The notes under the pieces were generated by a model, which saw nothing but the letters and a program-made list of their open reading frames with translations, had not been told where the DNA came from and ran no database searches. Below are positions 45,995-54,053 of a stretch of DNA of 64,000 nucleotides, in pieces (position 1 is the first letter of the stretch; each line of letters starts with the position of its first letter). Position numbers and translations under genes: made by a program. This DNA is from Eubacteriales bacterium (GTDB lineage: Bacteria > Bacillota > Clostridia > Lachnospirales > Lachnospiraceae), in the NCBI GenBank assembly GCA_030525875.1, contig JAUNDV010000009.1, forward strand, positions 1 through 64,000, given 5' to 3'.

Positions 45995-47236
45995 ATGACA
46001 GAAAAAAATTTAAATTCACAGTCCGGAAAAGGAAGACCACGAGGAAGAAAAAATAAAAAAACCAGCACAGGATATATAGCTGTTATAGTGCTTTTACTTC
46101 TGGTATTGATATTTTCAGTAGTATTAATATATAGGAAAATAAATAGCAATACTACTGACAAAATTAATACAGAAAATGAATCAGTTTCAAAGATAGAAGA
46201 TATGGAAATAGCGGAATCTGAAACAAAGGAAACTGAAGTAGATGATTTCGGGGTAGAAGATGCAGAAGGCAATATTATTGAGACGGAATATATCGAAATA
46301 ACGGTTCCTGAAACAGAGGCTGCAAGGGATGAACCAATAGAACTTCTTTTTGGAGGAGATATATATCTTTCAAATTACGTTCTCAATGCATATGATAGTG
46401 CAGGAGGAATAAATGGAGTTTTATGTGATAATTATCTTCGGGAAATAGAACAAAGCGATATGTTTATTGCAAATCAGGAATTTCCATTTAGTGACAGAGG
46501 CGAGCAGGCTCCTGATAAACAGTTTACCTTTAGACTTTCCCCTGAACGCATAAACATTTTTACTGAGTTAGGTCTTGATCTTGTTACACTTGCCAATAAC
46601 CATAGCTTGGATTTTGGAGAAGCAGCACTATTAGATTCAATAGATGTGCTTGATAAAGCTTCAATAAAGCATATGGGAGCGGGTAAAAATAAAAAAGAAG
46701 CAATGGAACCTGTGATTGTAGAGTTTAAGGGCAGGAAAATAGGTTTTATTGCAGCATCAAGGGTTATACCAGTAAGCAGCTGGGCAGCCGGAAAGGATAA
46801 GCCGGGGTTATTCATATGCTATGACTCGGCAGAGCTTATCAACAGTGTAAAAGAGCTTGAAAGCGTATGCGATTATACTATAGTTTTTCTTCATTGGGGT
46901 ACGGAAAAGAAGACTGTTCCTGACAGCTATATGGAAGATATGGCGGAGAATCTGGTTCTTAGTGGAGCTGATGCCGTCATAGGAAGCCATCCACATGTAC
47001 TTCAGCCAATAGAGATTATTAATGGAAAACCAGTTGTGTATAGTCTTGGGAATTTCATTTTTGGAAGCCGTATAGAAAGCACTATGCTTTTTAAGCTGAT
47101 TATCGAAGATGATAAGATAAGTTATGAATTACTTCCCGGTAAAGGCAGCATGGGATATACACAAATGCTTTCTGAACCAGAAAAGGAAGCTTTTATTAAA
47201 GCTTTTCCTGTAAGCAGCAGAGAAATAGGCAATTAA
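45995..47236 (+). CDS. CapA-family (PGA_cap) metallophosphatase-like protein
   Basis: A 413-residue membrane-anchored protein. It has a basic N-terminus, one membrane helix (~27-46) and an acidic linker. The outside CapA domain then carries the metal-site motifs LLFGGDIYLSNYV, IANQEFPFSDRG, LANNHSLDFGEAA, VFLHWGTE and GSHPHVLQPIE. CapA acts in poly-gamma-glutamate capsule assembly in bacilli. Many clostridial homologues are lone genes with unknown function, as here. MATE follows after 20 bases. Confidence 0.85.
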   Translation: MTEKNLNSQSGKGRPRGRKNKKTSTGYIAVIVLLLLVLIFSVVLIYRKINSNTTDKINTENESVSKIEDMEIAESETKETEVDDFGVEDAEGNIIETEYIEITVPETEAARDEPIELLFGGDIYLSNYVLNAYDSAGGINGVLCDNYLREIEQSDMFIANQEFPFSDRGEQAPDKQFTFRLSPERINIFTELGLDLVTLANNHSLDFGEAALLDSIDVLDKASIKHMGAGKNKKEAMEPVIVEFKGRKIGFIAASRVIPVSSWAAGKDKPGLFICYDSAELINSVKELESVCDYTIVFLHWGTEKKTVPDSYMEDMAENLVLSGADAVIGSHPHVLQPIEIINGKPVVYSLGNFIFGSRIESTMLFKLIIEDDKISYELLPGKGSMGYTQMLSEPEKEAFIKAFPVSSREIGN

Positions 47237-47255
47237 TTTTAAGGAGGTAAGAATA

Positions 47256-48626
47256 TTGGATAACAATAGTACAGAATTGGCACAGGCACCAATAAAAAAA
47301 TTGCTGTTTAAGCTAGCGTTGCCAACAGTTTTCGCACAGCTTATAAATCTTCTATACAATATAGTTGACCGTATGTATGTCGGACATATCGAGGGTGTAG
47401 GTTCAATGGCACTTGCAGGTCTTGGAGTGTGCTTCCCGATAATCATACTTATTTCAGCTTTTGCAGCACTTGTAGGTATGGGCGGAGCTCCTAGGGCAAG
47501 TATGGCATATGGAGCTGGAGATATAAAGGGTGCAAGAAAGGTTCTTGGAGCAGCGACAGCATTTTTAATCGTTATTTCAATCGTTCTTACAGGCACATTT
47601 TGGTTTACTATGGAACCAATTTTGATGATGTTTGGAGCATCTGAGACTACATTACCTTTTGGACTTTCTTATCTTAGAATATACCTTTTGGGTACAATGG
47701 CTGTTCAGCTTGCTTTAGGACTTAATCAGTTCATTTCAGCGCAGGGCTTTGCTACCAAATCAATGATTGCAGTTTTAATAGGTGCTGTGACAAATATTGT
47801 CCTTGATCCTATTATGATCTTCGTATTTGATATGGGTGTTGCAGGAGCAGCAGTAGCAACAGTTATTTCACAGATAATCTCAGCTGTGTATATAGTAAGC
47901 TTCCTTTGCTCAAAAAAAGCAATTATAAAGATTGAAAGAAAATATTTAAGACTTGATATACCTGTACTTAAAAATATTATAATGCTTGGAATTGGACCAT
48001 TCATTATGCAGTCTACAGAATGTCTGATTCAGCTTGTATTCAATATAGGTATGAAAAATTACGGAGGAGATTATTATGTTTCAGTTATGGCAATTTTGTT
48101 TAGCCTTAACCAGGTAATGTTCCTTCCTATGCAGGGCATCAGTATGGGTGGTGTTCCAATTATTTCTTATAACTATGGTGCTGGAAATATGGACAGAGTT
48201 AAAGAAGCATTTAAGCTGATGTTAAAGGTAAGCCTTATTTATTCAGCAGTATTTACAAGCTTATTCTTAATTGCACCAAAGGTATTTATAATGCTGTTCT
48301 CAACAGATCCTGAGGTAATAAGGATTGGTGCAGGCGCAATGAGAGTATACATGTTTGGATTCATATTTATGGGAATACAGATTGCCTGTCAGCAGACCTT
48401 CCTTGCTGTAGGCCAGTCAAAGATTTCTGTTTTCCTTGCGCTTCTTCGTAAGGTTATACTGCTTACACCACTTGCGCTTATTATGCCTAAGTTTTTTGGA
48501 GTTTCAGGACTCTTATTCTCAGAACCGATATCAGACATACTTGCAATTACCATAACAGCGATTACTTTTGCTTTATCATCCAAGAAGATATTTGATCCAG
48601 AGTATGCTAAAAAACATATTGGATAA
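47256..48626 (+). CDS. MATE-family efflux transporter
   Basis: A 456-residue, 12-helix multidrug/toxin extrusion transporter driven by an ion gradient. Family features are the N-terminal KLALPTVFAQLINLLYNIVDRMYVGHI and the duplicated half with PMQGISMGGVPIISYNYGAGN. The start is TTG, with AAGGAGG at 47241-47247 eight bases upstream. The substrate is unknown. Confidence 0.93.
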   Translation: MDNNSTELAQAPIKKLLFKLALPTVFAQLINLLYNIVDRMYVGHIEGVGSMALAGLGVCFPIIILISAFAALVGMGGAPRASMAYGAGDIKGARKVLGAATAFLIVISIVLTGTFWFTMEPILMMFGASETTLPFGLSYLRIYLLGTMAVQLALGLNQFISAQGFATKSMIAVLIGAVTNIVLDPIMIFVFDMGVAGAAVATVISQIISAVYIVSFLCSKKAIIKIERKYLRLDIPVLKNIIMLGIGPFIMQSTECLIQLVFNIGMKNYGGDYYVSVMAILFSLNQVMFLPMQGISMGGVPIISYNYGAGNMDRVKEAFKLMLKVSLIYSAVFTSLFLIAPKVFIMLFSTDPEVIRIGAGAMRVYMFGFIFMGIQIACQQTFLAVGQSKISVFLALLRKVILLTPLALIMPKFFGVSGLLFSEPISDILAITITAITFALSSKKIFDPEYAKKHIG

Positions 48627-48670
48627 AATATATAAAATGTCTGAAAATGTATAAATAAGCTAAAGATTGA

Positions 48671-48699
48671 TTGACATAAAATTTTACATTAGATATACT
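48671..48699 (+). promoter_or_regulatory. Strong promoter upstream of the CvfB-like gene
   Basis: TTGACA-N17-TATACT. Transcription should begin near 48706, three bases before the stem at 48709. Confidence 0.75.
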
Positions 48700-48708
48700 A
48701 GGAAACGA

Positions 48709-48754
48709 AATCCCGTCATGACTTCAATATTACGGACATGACGGGATTATTTTT
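48709..48754 (+). terminator. 12-bp hairpin plus T-rich tail at the transcript 5' end
   Basis: AATCCCGTCATG pairs perfectly with CATGACGGGATT, and ATTTTTAAG follows. It can terminate MATE transcription. Because it lies just after the 48671 promoter, it would also form the very 5' end of the next mRNA. Confidence 0.75.
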
Positions 48755-48774
48755 AAGTCGAACGGAGAGACGAA

Positions 48775-50022
48775 ATGAACGATAATTTCGAAAAAAGAGC
48801 ATATCCATGTGATGTTGAAACTAATAAGAGAGCATATCCATGCGATATAGAAGAACCAAAGAGAAGCTATCCATGTGATACAGAAGATACTAATTCAAAT
48901 GAAAAGGTAGCTATAAAGGGAAAGGGACGCAGAGGCGGAAATGCAAGTGCGTCTATAGTTGTGCGCTCAGGAAAAGAACCAGAGCATGGAGACTATACTA
49001 AGGACAGATATCAGTGGAGAGAGGAAAGGGAGAAAGCAGAAAAGGAAAAAAGCTTTTTGAGAGATCCTCGTGACAGAAGAGATAGTTTTAGAAGAGACGC
49101 TTTCAGAAAAGACGATAGAAGAGATAGTTTCAGAAGGGATGACAGAAGAGACGGCTTCAGAAGAGAGGATAGAGAAAGTTTGATTTCTGAACAGGAATAT
49201 GCCACACCGCTTAAGCTAAAGGTTATTCAGAATACTGAAATAGGTGCCTTTTTGGATTTAGGAAACAATAAAAAGGTATTGCTTCCATTTGCAGAGCAGA
49301 CTGTAAGACCTGAGGTTGGGGAAGAGATAACTGTATATCTTTATGAAGATAAGGGGGGAAGAGCTACAGCAACAATGCGTAAGCCTATCTTAAAGGATGG
49401 AGAGGTAGGAATACTTAATGTTGCTGAGGTTACAAAGATAGGTGCATTTTTGAATAATGGAGTTCCTAAGCAGATACTCGTACCATTCAGAGAGCAGATT
49501 TGTACACCAAAAGAAGGTGATGATGTACTTGTTTACATTTACAGAGATAAGTCAGGAAGACAGGCTGCTACTATGAGAGTCTATAAGTTCCTCGATAATA
49601 ATTCTCCATACAAGGTAGATGACAAGGTACAGGGCTTCATTTATGAAATCAATCCTAAGCTTGGAGTATTTGTTGCTGTTGATAATAAATATTTTGGTAT
49701 GATTCCAATCTCTGAGGTTTATACAAAGTACAAATATGGAGATATAGTAGAAGCCAGAGTAACTAAGGTAAGAGAAGACGGAAAGTTAGATCTTTCTGGC
49801 AGAGAAAAGGCTTATATTGCTATAGAGCAGGATGCAGAAGCTGTTATGTACGAGCTAAAGCGAAATAATGGAAAGCTTCCATATGCAGATAAGGCAGATG
49901 CAGCTTTTATAGAAGAAACTTATGCAATGAGTAAAAATCAGTTCAAGAGAGCTGTTGGACATTTATTCAAACAGAAGCTTATTATGGTTGACAGGGAGAA
50001 GGATACAATTACTTTATTGTAA
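48775..50022 (+). CDS. CvfB-like S1-domain RNA-binding protein with repeated N-terminus
   Basis: A 415-residue protein. From ~142 on it matches CvfB/YitL: tandem S1-like OB folds (LKLKVIQNTEIGAFLDLG, GILNVAEVTKIGAFLNNG, KVQGFIYEINPKLGVFVAV, and a complete S1 at YKYGDIVEARVTKV), then a C-terminal winged helix (MSKNQFKRAVGHLF). The first 39 residues hold three 11-residue repeats of KR(A/S)YPCD. Residues ~96-134 are RRDSFRRD-like Arg/Asp repeats. These are not part of known CvfB proteins and look disordered. GGAGAG sets the start. The HAD gene follows after 8 bases. Confidence 0.85.
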   Translation: MNDNFEKRAYPCDVETNKRAYPCDIEEPKRSYPCDTEDTNSNEKVAIKGKGRRGGNASASIVVRSGKEPEHGDYTKDRYQWREEREKAEKEKSFLRDPRDRRDSFRRDAFRKDDRRDSFRRDDRRDGFRREDRESLISEQEYATPLKLKVIQNTEIGAFLDLGNNKKVLLPFAEQTVRPEVGEEITVYLYEDKGGRATATMRKPILKDGEVGILNVAEVTKIGAFLNNGVPKQILVPFREQICTPKEGDDVLVYIYRDKSGRQAATMRVYKFLDNNSPYKVDDKVQGFIYEINPKLGVFVAVDNKYFGMIPISEVYTKYKYGDIVEARVTKVREDGKLDLSGREKAYIAIEQDAEAVMYELKRNNGKLPYADKADAAFIEETYAMSKNQFKRAVGHLFKQKLIMVDREKDTITLL

Positions 50023-50030
50023 ATGAAGAT

Positions 50031-50678
50031 ATGAAATCAATAATTTTTGATGTAGACGGAACACTTTGGGATAGTACAGGTATGGTAGCCGATGCATGGA
50101 ATACAGGTCTTATGGTATTTCCTATGATAAAAAGGAAATTAAAAAAGGAAGATCTGAGAGAACAGTTTGGTTTGCCTATGGTAGAAATCTTTAGAAATCT
50201 ATTTCCAGAGATAGCTGAAGAAAGAAGTGAAGAAGAGGCCGCTGAGCTTTATGAAGAAATAGCCGGTGTACTATATGAATCTCAGGAAGAAGCAATGAAG
50301 CTTGAGAGTGGAATCTTATATCCTGGAATTGAAAAAACTATTAAGGAGCTGGCTTCTAGAAACAAGTTATATATAGTGTCCAATTGTCAATGCGGATATA
50401 TAGAGAGTTTTCTTGAAAAAACAGAGCTTTTAGATTATTTCGAGGGACATCTTTGCTTCGGAGACACTGGACTTTCCAAGGGACAAACAATAAGAAAACT
50501 TATGGAAGATGAGCATATAGAGGATGCTGTTTATATTGGAGATATAGAGCCTGATGCATATGCCTCCAAGGAAGCTGGAATTCCTTTTATATGGGCTGCT
50601 TATGGCTTTGGAAATGTCAAGGACGGATTGTATGAGCATAAAATAAATAATCCGGAAGAGCTTTTGGAACTGTTTTAA
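50031..50678 (+). CDS. HAD-superfamily phosphatase (phosphoglycolate-phosphatase-like)
   Basis: A 215-residue HAD hydrolase. It has motif I IFDVDGTLWDST, a small alpha-helical cap, motif II VSNCQCGY, a lysine in FGDTGLSKGQT, and motif III YIGDIEPDAYASKEAG. The substrate is a phosphorylated metabolite of unknown identity. It starts 8 bases after the CvfB-like gene and is followed by a terminator, so the two probably share a transcript. Confidence 0.87.
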   Translation: MKSIIFDVDGTLWDSTGMVADAWNTGLMVFPMIKRKLKKEDLREQFGLPMVEIFRNLFPEIAEERSEEEAAELYEEIAGVLYESQEEAMKLESGILYPGIEKTIKELASRNKLYIVSNCQCGYIESFLEKTELLDYFEGHLCFGDTGLSKGQTIRKLMEDEHIEDAVYIGDIEPDAYASKEAGIPFIWAAYGFGNVKDGLYEHKINNPEELLELF

Positions 50679-50696
50679 TTGAATAGTTAATGCGCG

Positions 50697-50735
50697 AAGA
50701 GTTGTATGTTGAAAATGCATGCAGCTCTTTTTATT
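50697..50735 (+). terminator. Terminator after the HAD gene
   Basis: AAGAGTTGTATG pairs with CATGCAGCTCTT (two G-U pairs), followed by TTTATTG. Confidence 0.75.
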
Positions 50736-50770
50736 GTTTTTAAACATACAACGTAATAGCTATTTTATTC

Positions 50771-50810
50771 CACATATAAATGTGCTATATTTAACTTAAT
50801 AAAATTAAGT
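50771..50810 (+). promoter_or_regulatory. Two palindromes upstream of dihydropyrimidinase
   Basis: CACAT-ATAA-ATGTG (50771-50784) and ACTTAAT-AAA-ATTAAGT (50794-50810) are perfect inverted repeats about 50-75 bases before the gene. They are candidate operators. No regulator is known. Confidence 0.4.
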
Positions 50811-50856
50811 AACATACAAAAAAAATAAGGTAAAATTTCAATATGGAGGTGTTTCG

Positions 50857-52239
50857 ATGAAGATAGGTATTAGGGGTGGAAATGTTGTAAGTTCTGATGG
50901 CGTTATGAAAACTGATATTATTATCGATGGGGAAAAGATAGCAAAGATAGGTGAAAATCTTTGTGCTAATGAAGAAGAAATCGATGAGATAATTGATGCT
51001 AAGGATACATATGTAATGCCGGGGTTAATTGATGCTCATACGCACTTTGATCTGTTTGTTGCTGGAACAGATACCTGTGATGATTTTTATTCAGGTACCA
51101 GGGCTGCTGTAGCTGGGGGAACGACGAGTATTATAGATTTTGCCAATCATTATAGAGGCGAAAATCTGCATGAGGTTAAGGCAAACTGGGACAAGAGAGC
51201 AGAGAAGGGCTGCTCATGCGATTATAGTTATCATATGAGCATAGCAGACTGGAATGAGGAGATTTCAAAGGAATGTCAGGACATGATGGATGAGGGAATA
51301 ACTACCTTCAAGTGCTATATGACCTACCCTGACAATATGCTGGATGATGAAACTTTATTTAAGGTTTTAAAGAGACTTAAAGAAATAGGCGGAATCACAG
51401 GTGTTCATTGTGAAAATGCTGGTATGATAGATGCACTTAGAGAAGAATATTCTAAGGATGAAAGACTTGGGAAAATAAGCAGTCACTATCTTACAAGACC
51501 TGCGGCAGCAGAGGCAGAGGCTATAAACAGACTTTTGCATCTTGCAGAGGTGGCAGACACTCCTGTCATTGATGTACATCTTTCCTGTGAAGAGGGACTA
51601 GAAGAGATAAGAGCGGCCAGAAGCAGAGGGCAGAAAGTATATGTTGAGACCTGTCCACATTATCTTTGTCTGGATAATTCTGTACTTGATACAGATGATT
51701 TTGAAGGTGCAAAATATATTTGTTCTCCTCCTTTAAGAACTAAGCATGATAATGATGTTTTATGGGATGCAATAAGAGATGGAGAGATTCAGACCATTTC
51801 AACAGATCACTGTTCATTTACCTGGGAACAAAGACTTATGGGAAAGGGTGACTTCAAAAAAATACCTGGAGGACTTGCAGGAGTAGAGCTTAGAGGACCT
51901 CTTATGTATTCTGAAGGTGTAGATAAAGGAAGAATTTCTATTGAGAAAATGTGTGAGGTTTGTTCCACAAATCCAGCAAAGCTTTACGGAATGTATCCTC
52001 AAAAGGGAATAATAGCAGAGGGCTCTGATGCCGACATCATTATAATTAATCCGAATAAAAAACAAGTGCTCTCAGCTGAGACTCAGGTTTCAAGATGCGA
52101 TTATTCAAATTATGAAGGAAAAGAAATAACAGGAGTTATTGAAAAGGTATTCCTTAGAGGACAGCTTGTTGCCGAAGAGGGCAGAGTAGTAAAAGAAAAT
52201 CAAGGTAAGTTTATTAAGAGAGGAAAATATTCTTTGTAA
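50857..52239 (+). CDS. hydA: Dihydropyrimidinase / hydantoinase
   Basis: A 460-residue binuclear-zinc amidohydrolase. Metal ligands are in PGLIDAHTHFDL and the carboxylated lysine of TTFKCYMTY, with HCENAG, HLSCEEGL and STDHCSF further on. It opens dihydropyrimidine or hydantoin-type rings. Its position beside purine catabolism genes suggests a ring-opening role in purine or pyrimidine breakdown. The exact substrate (dihydrouracil, allantoin-like or other) is open. GGAGGTG precedes the ATG. A terminator follows. Confidence 0.9.
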   Translation: MKIGIRGGNVVSSDGVMKTDIIIDGEKIAKIGENLCANEEEIDEIIDAKDTYVMPGLIDAHTHFDLFVAGTDTCDDFYSGTRAAVAGGTTSIIDFANHYRGENLHEVKANWDKRAEKGCSCDYSYHMSIADWNEEISKECQDMMDEGITTFKCYMTYPDNMLDDETLFKVLKRLKEIGGITGVHCENAGMIDALREEYSKDERLGKISSHYLTRPAAAEAEAINRLLHLAEVADTPVIDVHLSCEEGLEEIRAARSRGQKVYVETCPHYLCLDNSVLDTDDFEGAKYICSPPLRTKHDNDVLWDAIRDGEIQTISTDHCSFTWEQRLMGKGDFKKIPGGLAGVELRGPLMYSEGVDKGRISIEKMCEVCSTNPAKLYGMYPQKGIIAEGSDADIIIINPNKKQVLSAETQVSRCDYSNYEGKEITGVIEKVFLRGQLVAEEGRVVKENQGKFIKRGKYSL

Positions 52240-52247
52240 GCCTTAAT

Positions 52248-52305
52248 AAAAGAACCTGTTGCTTCAATGGTTAATTTAACTATGAAGAGCAGGTTCTTTT
52301 TATAT
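52248..52305 (+). terminator. Terminator after hydA
   Basis: AAAAGAACCTG pairs with CAGGTTCTTTT. Inner CTTCA/TGAAG and GTTAA/TTAAC stems extend it, and TTTTTAT follows. Confidence 0.82.
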
Positions 52306-52342
52306 AATAAAAATGGGACTGAACGCCAGAGCGAACAGTCCC
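52306..52342 (-). terminator. Terminator for the NCS2 permease gene
   Basis: On the minus strand GGGACTG pairs with CAGTCCC, followed by ATTTTTATT. Confidence 0.7.
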
Positions 52343-52387
52343 AACGAAAATTCAATTTATAATAAATATCATCCTCTTATATTATCA

Positions 52388-53722
52388 TTAATTTTCAATC
52401 TGCTTGATATCCATGTCCTTAGGAAGAACAAGGCTTAATACTATAGATACGACGAATACTACAGCAACAGGATTAGCTGAGAAAACATCTCTTACGAGCT
52501 GAGGGAAAATGTTCCATATTGCCATTTCACTTGCTGAAGTAAAGCCTATGCCCATGGCAAGAGAAAGAGAAGCTATAATTATATTTCTCTGTGAAAAACC
52601 ACATTTTGCTATCATCTGTATACCACTTAACATAATGCTTCCAAACATCATTATAGTACATCCACCAAGAACAGACTCAGGGAGACTTGAGAAGAAGTTA
52701 CCTATAGGAGGAAGAAGTCCTGCAACTATCATGCAGACAGCTCCTGTCATAATAGTAAAACGGTTAACGACCTTGGTCATATTGATAAGTCCAACGTTCT
52801 GGCTGAATGATGTAACAGGAGGGCATCCGAAAATTCCTGATAAGGAACTTGCAAATCCGTCACAGGCAAGTGAACCTGAGATTTCCTTCTCTGTGATATC
52901 TCTTCCAAGACCACCAGATACCATGGCAGTTGTATCACCTATTGTTTCAGCAGCTGAAACCATGAAAATGATAACTACTGAGATAATTGCATTAAAATTG
53001 AATTCTGGCATAACAGGAAGAAGATGTGGAAGTGCTACTATTCCTCCTGACATGATATTGCTTAAATCAACAACGCCCATTATTAAAGCAACGATATATC
53101 CTACAGCAAGACCAGCAAGTACTGACAGCTGTTTGTAATAGCCCTTTGCAAATATGTTGAAGAGAAGACAGGTTATAAGTGTGATTATACCAAGCAGAAG
53201 ATTTTGCTCTGATCCAAATGAATCTGTATATCCTCCTCCAAAGGAACGTGCTGCAACAGTAAATAAGGAATATCCGATTGCTGTAACTACAGAAGCGGCT
53301 ACTATAGGAGTAATTATTTTCTTCCAGTATTTAGCAAGAAGACCTAGGATACCTTCACATATACCACCTACTATAACAGCACCTATCATTGTTGCATAGC
53401 CGTAGGTTGAAGCGACATAACATAAAATTGTAACGAAGGTAAAGCTAACACCCATAACAATAGGAAGTCTGGAGCCTATCTTCCATACAGGATAAAGCTG
53501 GATAAGTGTTGCTATACCGGCGATGAACATAGCGTTCTGCATCAGCATTCCTATGGTCATATTATCAAGGCCAGCAGCAGCACCGATGATTGTGATTGGA
53601 GCAAGATTAGATACAAACATTGCAAGAACATGCTGAAGTCCAAATGGAATGGCTTTGGCTACAGGAACTCTTCCATCAAGCTTGTAAATATTACTCATAC
53701 TAACATTACTATTGTCTTTCAT
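52388..53722 (-). CDS. Xanthine/uracil permease (NCS2 family)
   Basis: A 444-residue nucleobase:cation symporter with 12-14 membrane helices. NCS2 signatures are the N-terminal FGLQHVLAMFVSNLAPI, the conserved glutamate segment SAAETIGDTTA, and FSQNVGLINMTKVVNR. Neighbours (Ade, GuaD, xanthine dehydrogenase) favour xanthine, uric acid or another purine as substrate over uracil. TAAGGAGG lies at proper spacing. It is the only minus-strand gene in the purine region, divergent from ade across a 331-base gap. Confidence 0.9.
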   Translation of the reverse strand: MKDNSNVSMSNIYKLDGRVPVAKAIPFGLQHVLAMFVSNLAPITIIGAAAGLDNMTIGMLMQNAMFIAGIATLIQLYPVWKIGSRLPIVMGVSFTFVTILCYVASTYGYATMIGAVIVGGICEGILGLLAKYWKKIITPIVAASVVTAIGYSLFTVAARSFGGGYTDSFGSEQNLLLGIITLITCLLFNIFAKGYYKQLSVLAGLAVGYIVALIMGVVDLSNIMSGGIVALPHLLPVMPEFNFNAIISVVIIFMVSAAETIGDTTAMVSGGLGRDITEKEISGSLACDGFASSLSGIFGCPPVTSFSQNVGLINMTKVVNRFTIMTGAVCMIVAGLLPPIGNFFSSLPESVLGGCTIMMFGSIMLSGIQMIAKCGFSQRNIIIASLSLAMGIGFTSASEMAIWNIFPQLVRDVFSANPVAVVFVVSIVLSLVLPKDMDIKQIEN

Positions 53723-54053
53723 GATTTAACCTCCTTAATATTTGTGGGTTACATGTATAAGCTACGCTGTTAGTTTTTATAAGTCCATTCAGAATTTGGG
53801 CTGCTGTGATCTGAAGGCTGTTTAAAAACTTATCTATAAGCCCATAATATTATTAAAAATGAAAAAAAGCAATATAAAATAAACAAAAAAAATTAGTTTA
53901 TATAAAAAAAAATATGAATTATAAACAAAATATATGTACAGGTCGTAATAATGTACAAAATATGTAAAAATATATAGTAAAAATAACTTATAAAATGTAT
54001 TAAAAAAGAAAATAAATTGTGCTAATATAATAAAAAGTAATAAGGAGGCAGAA
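53723..54053. other. Divergent permease/ade regulatory region
   Basis: 331 AT-rich bases without a gene. Next to the permease (53772-53843) are nested complementary segments. AGTTTTTA with TAAAAACT encloses TTCAGA with TCTGAA, and GGGCT in the inner loop can pair with AGCCC outside, a possible pseudoknot in the permease leader RNA. It does not match the purine aptamer consensus. Two ATGTACA copies lie 17 bases apart (53934-53940 and 53951-53957). A TATAAT (54026-54031) precedes ade. Confidence 0.4.

Noticed and set aside
52509..53138. 209-residue plus-strand ORF opposite the NCS2 permease
   Set aside because: The minus-strand frame encodes all NCS2 motifs and has a proper AAGGAGG. The plus frame has no recognisable domain.
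53723..54053. Second purine riboswitch upstream of the permease or ade
   Set aside because: Neither strand contains the GUUUCUACC-like junction with flanking kissing-loop hairpins.
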